A stretch of 64,000 nt of DNA, taken from assembly GCA_029974635.1 (NCBI GenBank), contig JARKQY010000007.1, positions 242,425 through 306,424 on the forward strand, written 5' to 3'. Both the position numbers and the translations under genes were made by a program. This stretch comes from Bacillota bacterium (GTDB lineage: Bacteria > Bacillota > UBA4882 > UBA8346). The first letter of the stretch is position 1. Every line of letters starts with the position of its first letter. This document shows, one piece after another, positions 20,084 to 28,223 of the stretch. Under the pieces are notes generated by a model. It was not told the DNA's origin and searched no databases. It was given only the letters and a program-made list of their open reading frames with translations.

Positions 20084-21953
20084 TAAAATCACCTTCCTCT
20101 ATAATATTTAAATTAAGTGCTTGAATAACAGGAGCCATGAATTCCGGTCTAATACAAGCCTCTCTGGCTATTTTCCATGGTTGTAAAGCCTCACCCCTTT
20201 CGGTTATTTGACTAATAGCTATATTGGCTCTTCTGATCCGAAATTTTTCCTTTGTTTCACTAACAATTTTTAAAGCTTCCCGGGTTTTCGGTAACTTGTC
20301 CAAATGTTTTTGCAAAACCATTAGTTCCCCAATTTCTTTCCCGATAGAACTTAAACTTAATCTAGTCTTTCCAAACTGCTCTGACTCTTTTATTTTTTTA
20401 ACAGCCTTAAATACTTGGTCAACTAAATATTGATCCCGTTCATTCCAATCAACCCGGCTAAAATCACATCTTCTTTTTTTTAGTGGTTTAGGTAAATTTG
20501 CTATCAACCATTCTCGATCATTTCGATAAAGCCAGGCATATATACCATAAGCTAATTTTCGAAGCTCAGTTCTTGATTTCCCTGGATTTTGAATTTTGAC
20601 ATTGTTCCAATGCTCCCGGTGGGAATCCCGATTTAACGCCATCTTTTTTGAATTTTTAATTATAGTGTTTTTAACTTTAATTAAGGATAATTGTTTTTTT
20701 ATAGTCTTTGAATCAACATTCAGTCTTCGGGCCATTTCCCGAAAGCTAATATCTTTTGAGGCTACTAAACGGAGGAGCTCTGCTTGCCACACTGGTCCAA
20801 AGGATTGGATCTTTCCAATAATATAGCTATCTGTTTTACTTTGATCGGAACCTCTGCGTGAATAACCAAACCCGCATTTACAAGTAAAATGTCCGACGGG
20901 GCATTTCAATTTGGAATCCTGAGTTATCTCAATTTTTTTGATTATTAATTTACGATAATGTCCTGAAACCGGGTTTAAACAAGGCCAGGGACCGGAGCCA
21001 AATGGACTAAAATTCATTTTGTCATTACTTAAGATTTCTTCGGGGGAAGCCCCTAAGAAAATCATCAATAGAATATGACGAATCGGGTGAGTTGTCGTTC
21101 TAGGCTCCCGTAATAACTTACTTAACCAGTTATCCGGACTATAATTAACTTCACTCTTCAAACTTTGTAGAAATACACGCCCAAAAAATGCTGTAAATTC
21201 TTCTATTAAATCATGCTGTCGTACTCTTCCGGTTGGAGTTGCCAGCTCTCTATTTTGCAAAAAGGAAATATAATGTTTTCTTAAGGTAACCAACCCTGGT
21301 GGAAAAATAGTATTATCAAGAAACCAATATACAAGTTCTGCGATTTTTTCAAAAAGATTGAACCCATCTTCACAGTTTTCTAGTTGAATAGTTTTGTCAA
21401 TTTTATTTGGTATGATCAAATTAAAAACGTGTTTATTCATGGGGGAAGATATTGAAATATTGCTTTCTTTCAACCATACTTGATGATGTGGACAAATGAA
21501 AACCCCAAAAACTTGGTGAATTCGATGCCAGTATGTTTCTCCAAAACTTTCCTCATCTTCAGTCAAACATTGAGGACAGACCCGTAAATGTTTAGGTGCA
21601 GGAATTGTACTTGCCATCACCCCGCAAGTATTATGAATCCTACTGCCTTTATTTGAATCTTTCATCATTTGGATGATTTTTAAAGTACGATGTTGAGGCA
21701 AAAAGGGCTGAAAAAGTGGAAAAAGTGTATTCTTTTGAATTATTGACTCGGCTGTTATAGATGAATTTTTCGGTAGCTGATCACATAGTCTCTGAAGACG
21801 ATTAGGTAAATCTACAACAGCACATGCAGTAGTAGACCCAAATAAATCCTTCATGGTCTCTTTAAAGTTGGTATTACAGCTTAAATAATGATATCTGGCA
21901 AAAATACTATAAGCCAACTCATCCGAATATGGTTCAGGAAAAAATGGCAACAT
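20067..21953 (-). CDS. tnsD: TnsD/TniQ-family target selector (glmS attachment site)
   Basis: 628 residues, longer than Tn7 TnsD (508). The N-terminal TniQ domain starts MLPFFPEPYSDELAYSIFAR and carries the zinc finger CPQC (126-129) with CPHH (154-157). A second Cys-rich segment (CPVGHFTCKCGFG, about 364-376) and HTH-like segments follow (FREMARRLNVDSKTIKKQL, about 427-445). TnsD binds the 3' end of glmS and recruits TnsC. The insertion of this element beside glmS fits that role directly. The start overlaps the tnsC stop by one base (TAATG), and the end overlaps tnsE. Confidence 0.92.
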   Translation of the reverse strand: MLPFFPEPYSDELAYSIFARYHYLSCNTNFKETMKDLFGSTTACAVVDLPNRLQRLCDQLPKNSSITAESIIQKNTLFPLFQPFLPQHRTLKIIQMMKDSNKGSRIHNTCGVMASTIPAPKHLRVCPQCLTEDEESFGETYWHRIHQVFGVFICPHHQVWLKESNISISSPMNKHVFNLIIPNKIDKTIQLENCEDGFNLFEKIAELVYWFLDNTIFPPGLVTLRKHYISFLQNRELATPTGRVRQHDLIEEFTAFFGRVFLQSLKSEVNYSPDNWLSKLLREPRTTTHPIRHILLMIFLGASPEEILSNDKMNFSPFGSGPWPCLNPVSGHYRKLIIKKIEITQDSKLKCPVGHFTCKCGFGYSRRGSDQSKTDSYIIGKIQSFGPVWQAELLRLVASKDISFREMARRLNVDSKTIKKQLSLIKVKNTIIKNSKKMALNRDSHREHWNNVKIQNPGKSRTELRKLAYGIYAWLYRNDREWLIANLPKPLKKRRCDFSRVDWNERDQYLVDQVFKAVKKIKESEQFGKTRLSLSSIGKEIGELMVLQKHLDKLPKTREALKIVSETKEKFRIRRANIAISQITERGEALQPWKIAREACIRPEFMAPVIQALNLNIIEEGDFNELFI

Positions 21954-23632
21954 TATAGGAACTCCAAAGCAGGTTTGATAAGACCGGCATTTTTCAAATT
22001 ATTGTAGCCCGATTGTCCTGATTGATTACCCTGAAGCCAAATTCCACGCAAATCAGGTGATGAATATACTTTATTTTCGACTTTAATTTTAGATTTGGTC
22101 TCCGAATTTTGGTTAGTACTAAGATTCAAAGCAATTTGATAGGCCAGATGCATTGCCATTTTGAAATCTGATTCACTGGAGTATCTGTCAATTGCTTGTT
22201 TCGCCGATTCTTTAGCAATCTTAGGCTCAATCCCACCTTCTACAAGCCATTTAGCGATTATAAAAAGTGGGGCTTCTTCATCTTCAAGTGATTTTTTTGA
22301 GCCAAGTTGCTGGTTCCCGACCGTATTTAACACTCCGCTTGTTGTTACACGTTCCTCAGCCCGTCTGAAAAAGTCATGTAGGGATTCAATAGCAGGATGG
22401 ACATCATTTATTAAACGTAGTGTTTTAATATCTTTTCGTTTTAATGCATCTATAATAGGTTTTGAGATTCGCAAACTCTCCACCGCCACTTTATGAATCA
22501 AACCTGGGATTATCTTTTCATCTTCTGTTCCAATGACATCCCATTGGGCCAATTGATAAAGTTTGACTGCGATATCTACGATGCCTTGTGATTCTTCATA
22601 TATTGCTTGTTTAATTTTCAAAGTCAATGGTGAATAAGTATCGGTCCATTGGTAGGTCCAAAGGTTTTCGATAAAATAATCCCATACTTCATCTTGGCTT
22701 TCATTCGACCAAATGAAATCCCCCTGCCCTGCACTTCTTCGAGCCATCGCAAATTCTTTATTGAGAAGTCCCAAGGCTTTAAACGTACCAACAAGTATTA
22801 CTGGAACTCCTATTGTATTGACGAGTTGAACGAAAAAGTTCAACATGCGTTGGGCGCCACCACTCTTGGCATCATTTAAGCGTTGAATCTCATCAATTAC
22901 CAGCACACCCAAACCTACGCTTGCCGCTATTTTAGAGATGATTGGCAATAATTCATCCAATGTTCGACGTCCATTAGCAAATTTCTCATAATAACGAGTA
23001 TCCAAAACCAAATCAACAGCTTGAAAAAAATTCAAACAAAGTCCTTTAAGGGACCCATCTTGTGGACATTCCAACTTGAGCCATACTAATTGAACTCGGT
23101 TCAGTTCATGTCCATTGTATTTCGTATGTATAATAACTTGAGGAAACAAGCCCAAACCACATTCTGTTCCTGTAGATTTGCCAACCCCACTTGTCCCAAT
23201 TATGCAAAACCCCGATGCACTTGAACGGATTAACGGTTTATATCCAGGTATTTCTGATCCCCAATCCAATTCTGGAAAACCTGCGCGTATTTGCTTTATC
23301 CATTCAGCATCAATGGGATTTCTACAAACATAGCCATTTCGAATTAATCTTTCAATTCGATGTGCTAAATCAATGATATTTGGTGAAGGAGCAACAAAAT
23401 TCGAAATCGTTTGGACCAACAACAAACGTTTTTGTGGTATTTTGAGCCGATCCGCTTCGCTATATGCCGGTTTTCGCCATATCAATTTGCAGATTTGTTC
23501 TACTGAATCAAATTGAGGTAAGGTTTCAATAAACGCATTGTGCCGATACATCGCCTCATCACTTGGAGTATAGACGGCATTTATTTTATTTCCAACAAAC
23601 ACATTACTGCCATTATTAAGTTTTTGGGACAT
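21953..23632 (-). CDS. tnsC: Transposition regulator ATPase TnsC
   Basis: 559 residues, close to Tn7 TnsC (555). The AAA+ core has Walker A GTSGVGKST (146-154) and Walker B LVIDEIQ (244-250). TnsC links target selectors (TnsD, TnsE) to the TnsAB transposase and mediates target immunity. The ATG at 23632 follows AAAGGA by 8 nt and lies 13 nt after the tnsB stop; an in-frame ATG seven codons earlier lies inside the spacer-less end of tnsB and is less likely. Confidence 0.93.
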   Translation of the reverse strand: MSQKLNNGSNVFVGNKINAVYTPSDEAMYRHNAFIETLPQFDSVEQICKLIWRKPAYSEADRLKIPQKRLLLVQTISNFVAPSPNIIDLAHRIERLIRNGYVCRNPIDAEWIKQIRAGFPELDWGSEIPGYKPLIRSSASGFCIIGTSGVGKSTGTECGLGLFPQVIIHTKYNGHELNRVQLVWLKLECPQDGSLKGLCLNFFQAVDLVLDTRYYEKFANGRRTLDELLPIISKIAASVGLGVLVIDEIQRLNDAKSGGAQRMLNFFVQLVNTIGVPVILVGTFKALGLLNKEFAMARRSAGQGDFIWSNESQDEVWDYFIENLWTYQWTDTYSPLTLKIKQAIYEESQGIVDIAVKLYQLAQWDVIGTEDEKIIPGLIHKVAVESLRISKPIIDALKRKDIKTLRLINDVHPAIESLHDFFRRAEERVTTSGVLNTVGNQQLGSKKSLEDEEAPLFIIAKWLVEGGIEPKIAKESAKQAIDRYSSESDFKMAMHLAYQIALNLSTNQNSETKSKIKVENKVYSSPDLRGIWLQGNQSGQSGYNNLKNAGLIKPALEFL

Positions 23633-23645
23633 TGACAGTTCCTTT

Positions 23646-25814
23646 CTATGCATTCTTAATTATATTCAAATACTTCATTTTTCGCGGCTCAAAAGCTGTA
23701 AATTCCTCTTCTGATTCGGGGTTTTGAATAGCAGCTTCTGAAGGTTGACTATTATCAACTTGCCATTTCTCTTTTTCCCGAATTTTTTCTTTCATATCAG
23801 CCCTATTGATGTGAATATCTTTTAAGCGTTGATTTTTAGTGCATCCCGATAAATTTACTGCTTCGTCTGTCTTTTGACGGGCTTTTTCTATCTCGTCATT
23901 CATTTTAGCCCGCAAATCGGCTTTAGTTTGCATTGTCTCACCTTGATGTCTGCGTTTTTGTTCATCTTCCAATTCCAATAACTCCAAAACATCTTCCAAC
24001 CGCTTGTTAGTATATCTAGACTCCTGTTCAAGTAGACTGCAAGGAACGACCTCTTTCCCATCATTTAAAAGCAAATAAATTGTATCTACATTTCGATTAT
24101 CAAAGGCTGCAGTTTCTTCCCATCTACCTCGTGCCCTGGCCAATTGAAACCATTCTTCGTGAATTGCTTTTTCTGTGCTGTAGTACATACCATTAACACG
24201 AATCCCTTCATGGGTAACTACTGCTTTTGCCCGGGGCATTAACGCTAATTGAATCGCTTCGGGAGTACTTTCACGTAAGTACCCTTTATTTTGAATACCC
24301 CAATACCATAATTCAATGGGAACCGGCTTAACATTGTTTTGAATCATATGCTCATCTCGCGGATAATCTTTAATTAAATGATTGAGATTATAGTCGTGTA
24401 TTGTCCAAATCATGAGTCTGGTGAATTCATTAATGTCCAAAACTGAATCTAATCGATGATCTGGTTCCCCTCTTTCCCGAAACCTCTCTTTAATTGATCC
24501 AGGGAGCCATTTGATGGTTTTAAGATTCAAAAGTCTAAAAGTTTGTTCGACCATACCTTTCCAATCAGCCCTATATGGTGGAGTATTAGAAACTATAATT
24601 CCCAAAGAACCCGCGAGTTCGTCCGCATTTTTTCCTTCCAACTCCCCACGATCGCCTAAGATGCTGACTGGTAAGTGATGACAAGGCCATTCTTCAGCAC
24701 ATATATCCTCAATTCCATATTGTTTACAAAATTGAATTTTATCAATTGTGGTATTAGCTAAAGCCATTTTCATTGCAGCCCAGCTAGGGCCTTCAAGACC
24801 TATGTACATACCGACAACCATGCGCGAGTATAGATCCTGACAGATATAAAGTACTGGACGGCCAATTATGCGTGAACGATCATAAGAATGAACCAAATAA
24901 ACATCCGCTAGTGTAGCATCTATTTGATAAACAGATCCTGGCCCGAATGCCATCTTATATGCTGAACCCAAAACAGGACGATGTTTTAACGCATATCTTT
25001 TGGCCCCATCACGAGCAATAATCGATTTAGTCAAATAATTGCCCTTATAAAACTGATATTTGAATTGTCCTAACGTTGGTACTTGGTGGGCTGGCGGTAA
25101 AATGGGAACTTTTACACCATTTTTTTCTTTGAAACCTAAATGATAAAGATTTTCTATAGTTAATTGGTGGGCCTCGGCAAGTGGATGTTTAGATTTTGAA
25201 TTATAATATAACTTGATTCCTAAATGAATTTTTTCAATATGGAACTTGTCAATGTTAATCCCAGTTTGACTTGGGTCAAGTTTACTATCTTTGCTTGGTC
25301 TCCCTCTTTTAATATCATTGGCTTTTCTTTCTTGACCGGCAGCTCCACATTTATTAAATGATGGTAGTAAAGAATTGATCATTTTCCCTGCAATCCAATA
25401 TTTCTTAACATATTTAAGTACAGTCTTCGGTTGAACATTATTTTTTTGAGCTACATCTGAAATTAACTTCCACCGGACTGATGGGTCATAAATTGCTGAT
25501 TCATCTTCTACCAATTCTTTGATTATTGACCAAGCACTATCACGATAAGTGCGATGCTTCTCTAAATGATTCGAATCCGGATTTACCAAATATGAAAATG
25601 GATCGGTATTATTTTTTTTGAGTTCACCATTTTCTATCATTAACTTGAAATCTTCCAGGTTTTTTACTTCCGCCATACCCTCTTGTGGATAAAGCAAGAT
25701 AGTTACTATCACATTCTCTAATTCATCAATCCAAAGAACTCTCTCCAAACGAATATCATTTTTTTCTTTGTCGATTGATTCGTAAATCGAATTCTCCGTT
25801 ATTATATAGCCCAT
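23646..25814 (-). CDS. tnsB: Transposase TnsB (DDE)
   Basis: 722 residues versus 702 in Tn7. N-terminal DNA-binding HTH domains (about 85-145) precede an RNase H-fold catalytic core with D299 (YQIDATL), D388 (ILGDRGE) and E423 (KGMVEQTFR). A C-terminal basic tail (from about 620) would contact TnsC. TnsB binds the repeats at both ends of the element and joins the 3' ends to target DNA. It follows tnsA by 19 nt. Confidence 0.95.
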   Translation of the reverse strand: MGYIITENSIYESIDKEKNDIRLERVLWIDELENVIVTILLYPQEGMAEVKNLEDFKLMIENGELKKNNTDPFSYLVNPDSNHLEKHRTYRDSAWSIIKELVEDESAIYDPSVRWKLISDVAQKNNVQPKTVLKYVKKYWIAGKMINSLLPSFNKCGAAGQERKANDIKRGRPSKDSKLDPSQTGINIDKFHIEKIHLGIKLYYNSKSKHPLAEAHQLTIENLYHLGFKEKNGVKVPILPPAHQVPTLGQFKYQFYKGNYLTKSIIARDGAKRYALKHRPVLGSAYKMAFGPGSVYQIDATLADVYLVHSYDRSRIIGRPVLYICQDLYSRMVVGMYIGLEGPSWAAMKMALANTTIDKIQFCKQYGIEDICAEEWPCHHLPVSILGDRGELEGKNADELAGSLGIIVSNTPPYRADWKGMVEQTFRLLNLKTIKWLPGSIKERFRERGEPDHRLDSVLDINEFTRLMIWTIHDYNLNHLIKDYPRDEHMIQNNVKPVPIELWYWGIQNKGYLRESTPEAIQLALMPRAKAVVTHEGIRVNGMYYSTEKAIHEEWFQLARARGRWEETAAFDNRNVDTIYLLLNDGKEVVPCSLLEQESRYTNKRLEDVLELLELEDEQKRRHQGETMQTKADLRAKMNDEIEKARQKTDEAVNLSGCTKNQRLKDIHINRADMKEKIREKEKWQVDNSQPSEAAIQNPESEEEFTAFEPRKMKYLNIIKNA

Positions 25815-25833
25815 TTCATCAACCCCTTTGGTT

Positions 25834-26634
25834 CTAATTGATAATAGCTATTGGTTTGGCTGGATTAATCACTTTGTTCATGTCGATTTTCCAAATTTTA
25901 TTAGCAAGCAAGAAATAAAAAATACTAAGACTGAGTCCTGGTTTGAAATTCATAGCTTGATCTATTTCAGATGTAGCTTTGGCTAGAGAAATTTTTTGGT
26001 CTTTGATTTTTTCCAGTAGTGTAGCTTTTAAATGGGCTAATTCCCTATCGGAGATATCAGAAAATGCTGAGAGATCTTTTGCAGAATGTATAATGCTTAT
26101 ATTTAAAACTAAATCCATGGGTATTTCTTTTTCAGTTACTATTCCCCAATCTACCCCTTTTTCCGACCAATAAGTCCTTTCGATTTCCAATTTTTCAATA
26201 GTCCTTTTGTTATTCAGTTTACTTGAAGGTTTTACCGATCTGGCTTTAATTTCAATCTGTTCTGCTTTTTTAAGATCTATTACAAAGTCTGTTGTCATTA
26301 CGATGTTTTCTTTTGTTTTCGGATCGATCGGATGTTTAATTCCTAATCTTTCCGCTATTCGTTGGGTTTCATCCAACGGAAGAGGGTATTGTTCTCGAAT
26401 GTCAATAATGTTATTAGACCAATCCAATATATAAAAATAATTGAGCTCCAATTGTGAAAGGAAATGGTGAACTCTTCCGGTTTTCCAACCTTTAATTCTG
26501 CTAACCAATCCTTCTGATGGTACATCTCTTATCGTTAACCACGGGCGATAATCTTTGCCTTGATTTTGACCACGCCCTTCTTTGATTCTTTTTTCAATTA
26601 AATTTTTAGTTATCTCACGTTTGCGTTTGGCCAC
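25834..26634 (-). CDS. tnsA: Endonuclease TnsA
   Basis: 266 residues versus 273 in Tn7. The restriction-enzyme-like fold has catalytic E63 (SQLELNYF), D116 (MTTDFVID) and K130 (IEIKAR), matching E63, D114 and K132 of Tn7 TnsA. The C-terminal domain should bind TnsC. TnsA cuts the 5' strands, so with TnsB the element moves by cut-and-paste. The start is GTG at 26634, with AAAGGAGG 7 nt upstream; an ATG eleven codons earlier has no ribosome binding site. It is the first gene of the tns operon, and its long leader is described separately. Confidence 0.93.
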   Translation of the reverse strand: MAKRKREITKNLIEKRIKEGRGQNQGKDYRPWLTIRDVPSEGLVSRIKGWKTGRVHHFLSQLELNYFYILDWSNNIIDIREQYPLPLDETQRIAERLGIKHPIDPKTKENIVMTTDFVIDLKKAEQIEIKARSVKPSSKLNNKRTIEKLEIERTYWSEKGVDWGIVTEKEIPMDLVLNISIIHSAKDLSAFSDISDRELAHLKATLLEKIKDQKISLAKATSEIDQAMNFKPGLSLSIFYFLLANKIWKIDMNKVINPAKPIAIIN

Positions 26635-26691
26635 ATCAACGCCTCCTTTATGTGCCAGTATTTCCATAATTTAAATTTTTAATTTACTCGT

Positions 26692-26730
26692 AAAAAACAA
26701 AAAGACTCCCCTGACTGAAAGAGGAGTCTT
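26692..26730 (-). terminator. Intrinsic terminator in the tnsA leader
   Basis: On the minus strand AAGACTCC / GGAGTCTT (8-bp perfect stem, 13-nt loop) is followed by TTTTTGTTTTTT, 58 bp before the tnsA start. It would stop transcripts from the promoter at 26918-26946 before they reach tnsA, unless antitermination occurs. Confidence 0.75.
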
Positions 26731-26756
26731 GCAAGAAACCTAGAATATGATATAAT
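26729..26756 (+). promoter_or_regulatory. Sigma-A-type promoter of the antisense small RNA
   Basis: TTGCAA (26729-26734), a 16-bp spacer, then TATAAT (26751-26756) on the plus strand, running against the tnsA leader. Confidence 0.6.
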
Positions 26757-26762
26757 AAGTAA

Positions 26763-26857
26763 TAGCTAGCTAGGCTTGTATCGTGGGCTTCTCGATCAGG
26801 CTAAGTTTTACCAGTAAATACACTTTGCGTTGCACCGCTAAGTGTATTTTTCTTTTT
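26763..26857 (+). ncRNA. Candidate small RNA antisense to the tnsA leader
   Basis: The interval from the predicted start behind the promoter at 26729-26756 to a plus-strand terminator (AAATACACTT / AAGTGTATTT followed by TTTTTCTTTTT) is about 95 nt. No start codon with a ribosome binding site is seen on this strand. It is fully complementary to the leader of tnsA, including the tiny ORF there. The layout resembles antisense RNAs of type I toxin-antitoxin loci or antisense attenuators, but I cannot assign a family. Confidence 0.5.
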
Positions 26858-26887
26858 AATTTTCCAAAAACGTAAAATCTTCACCTC
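26804..26887 (-). CDS. Tiny leader ORF in the tnsA leader
   Basis: A consensus AGGAGGTGA (26883-26891 on the plus numbering, read leftwards) lies at the start of a 27-codon frame that begins at the GTG within it, or at the ATT a few codons later, and ends at TAG. The product would be basic (MKILRFWKIKKKNTLSG...). Neither start is standard, so it may be a decayed toxin or leader peptide. It is antisense to the small RNA. Confidence 0.3.
26817..26857 (+). terminator. Intrinsic terminator of the small RNA
   Basis: A 10-bp stem AAATACACTT / AAGTGTATTT with a 13-nt loop, then TTTTTCTTTTTAATTTT. It is the only obvious plus-strand stop before the XRE promoter. Confidence 0.75.
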
Positions 26888-26917
26888 CTAATAAATACTT
26901 TTTATCCCTTAAAATCG

Positions 26918-26946
26918 ATCATAATATACCTAATATTGATTGTCAA
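26918..26946 (-). promoter_or_regulatory. Strong sigma-A promoter reading towards tnsA
   Basis: On the minus strand TTGACA (26946-26941), a 17-bp spacer, then TATGAT (26923-26918). The start would be near 26911, giving a leader of about 277 nt before tnsA. Confidence 0.7.
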
Positions 26947-26983
26947 CAAAAATCCAACATTAATAATTATTTTCCGAATTATA

Positions 26984-27086
26984 AACTGTTTGTATATATA
27001 ACATCTCTTGTTGGACATGATTTTAACGGCTATCAATATTTAAATTTACTTTCAAAAATTAAAGTCCGTTTTATTAACTGTTTACA
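26984..27086. promoter_or_regulatory. Possible repressor operators, AACTGTTT direct repeat
   Basis: AACTGTTTGTA (26984-26994) and AACTGTTTACA (27076-27086) share 9 of 11 bases; the second overlaps the -35 box of the XRE gene. They are candidates for binding by the XRE protein between the divergent promoters. Confidence 0.35.
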
Positions 27087-27109
27087 ATTCGAACATTTTT
27101 ATATATAAT
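27081..27109 (+). promoter_or_regulatory. Promoter of the XRE gene
   Basis: TTTACA (27081-27086), a 17-bp spacer, TATAAT (27104-27109), 29 bp before the XRE start codon. Confidence 0.7.
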
Positions 27110-27137
27110 AAATTTGAATTTCAAAGGAAGTGAAAAT

Positions 27138-27455
27138 ATGAATAAATATGATGTTCAAAAATTTTATATAGAACTCGGAGCCCGAATTCAAACAATCCGC
27201 AAAAACAAAAAGATCAATCAAGATAATTTAGCTGAAGAAGTAGGCTTGAATCGCACCTCTATTGTAAATATTGAAAAAGGACGCCAGAAGGTTTTAATAC
27301 ACACCTTAATTAATATAGCTAGCGCTCTAAAAGCTGATTTAAATGAATTAATTCCAATTGAATTTCCATTTAATATTTTTATCGTCAATTCCCAATATGA
27401 TGAACTTCCTGAGAACGAACAACGTGCCGTTAAACTTGTATTGGAGAAGAAGTGA
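27138..27455 (+). CDS. XRE-family HTH transcriptional regulator
   Basis: 105 residues with an N-terminal Cro/cI-type HTH (ARIQTIRKNKKINQDNLAEE, then VGLNRTSIVNIEKGRQ, about residues 10-47). The C-terminal part is short. The start at 27138 follows AAAGGAAG; an in-frame ATG eight codons earlier lies in front of that site and is rejected. It is followed 6 nt later by an ImmA-type peptidase gene. In ICEBs1 the ImmR/ImmA pair works as a repressor and the peptidase that cleaves it, and the same logic may apply here. It lies divergent from tnsA, so control of transposition is plausible. Confidence 0.85.
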   Translation: MNKYDVQKFYIELGARIQTIRKNKKINQDNLAEEVGLNRTSIVNIEKGRQKVLIHTLINIASALKADLNELIPIEFPFNIFIVNSQYDELPENEQRAVKLVLEKK

Positions 27456-27461
27456 GATTAA

Positions 27462-27986
27462 ATGATTTATAAAAAACGAATTCAAGCAAAAGTAGAAAAT
27501 TTATTATATAAGTGTTCAATCACTGAGCCCCCAGTTGATGTTATAAAAGTAGCTGAGACTTTAGGGATTAATGTTCGATTTGTTGAATTTGAAGACAACA
27601 ATATCTCAGGACTATTAGTTAAGAAAGGTTCTGAAATTTATATCGGTGTTAATGAAACTCATCCAGAAAATCGACAAAGATTCTCCATTGCTCATGAAAT
27701 TGGCCATTATACCCTACATTTATTTTCAAAATCTATTTTTGTTGATGATATTGAGAAGTTTAGAAATAAAGTTTCAAGTGAAGGATCAGAGGAGGAAGAA
27801 ATCGAAGCTAATACTTTCGCCGCTGAATTATTAATGCCAGTGCACTTTATAAAAAAAGACATAGAGGAGTTAAAAATTCGAGATGAAGAAAACATCCGTA
27901 GATTAGCTAAACAGTATCATGTGAGTACTGAGTCGTTTATTTATCGTGCCTGTAATCTTGGCTTTGAATTAGATTTTATTGGATAA
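27462..27986 (+). CDS. ImmA/IrrE-family metallopeptidase
   Basis: 174 residues. The zinc motif HEIGH (78-82, within FSIAHEIGHYTLH) is typical of the family, followed by EIEANTFAAELLMP (about 108-121), which supplies the third ligand Glu. The C-terminus contains the usual LAKQYHVSTESFIYR segment. Members cleave XRE-type repressors encoded next to them. It is co-transcribed with the XRE gene (6-nt gap). Start ATG at 27462. Confidence 0.9.
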   Translation: MIYKKRIQAKVENLLYKCSITEPPVDVIKVAETLGINVRFVEFEDNNISGLLVKKGSEIYIGVNETHPENRQRFSIAHEIGHYTLHLFSKSIFVDDIEKFRNKVSSEGSEEEEIEANTFAAELLMPVHFIKKDIEELKIRDEENIRRLAKQYHVSTESFIYRACNLGFELDFIG

Positions 27987-28015
27987 TCGATTCAAAATTT
28001 TTTGAGAGGAAAAAA

Positions 28016-28177
28016 ATGTCTTCTACATTGAAAAAAATCGAAAAAAAAATAAGAGAAGCTAGAAATAAACTCTATATGGGATGGTAGAAAAATACTGATC
28101 ATACTGTCTTGGCAGTTAGTGAAGATTTGAATACTTTGTTAAACGAATTCTATAAATTGAAGTATACTTCAAATTAA
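28016..28177 (+). pseudogene. Spo0E-like small protein gene interrupted by an in-frame TAG
   Basis: The ATG at 28016 follows GAGAGGA by 5-6 nt. The frame reads 23 codons, hits TAG at 28085-28087, then stays open for 29 more codons to TAA at 28175. Read through, it is a 53-residue helical hairpin like Spo0E-type aspartyl-phosphate phosphatases: an N-terminal helix LKKIEKKIREARNKLY and a second helix SEDLNTLLNEFYKL. The family signature S-x-x-L-D appears here as SEDLN (Asp to Asn). Spo0E proteins dephosphorylate Spo0A and delay sporulation. Most likely a recently broken gene, since glmS in this genome stops normally with TAG. Readthrough or a pyrrolysine codon is possible but less likely. Confidence 0.6.
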
Positions 28178-28223
28178 TTTCACAAAACTATCACTCCTAA
28201 ACTATTTCGATAAGGAAAGTCAA

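Noticed and set aside
28085..28087. Pyrrolysine reading of the amber codon
   Set aside because: glmS in the same window ends with TAG in the normal position, and no pyl genes are seen; a broken gene is simpler.
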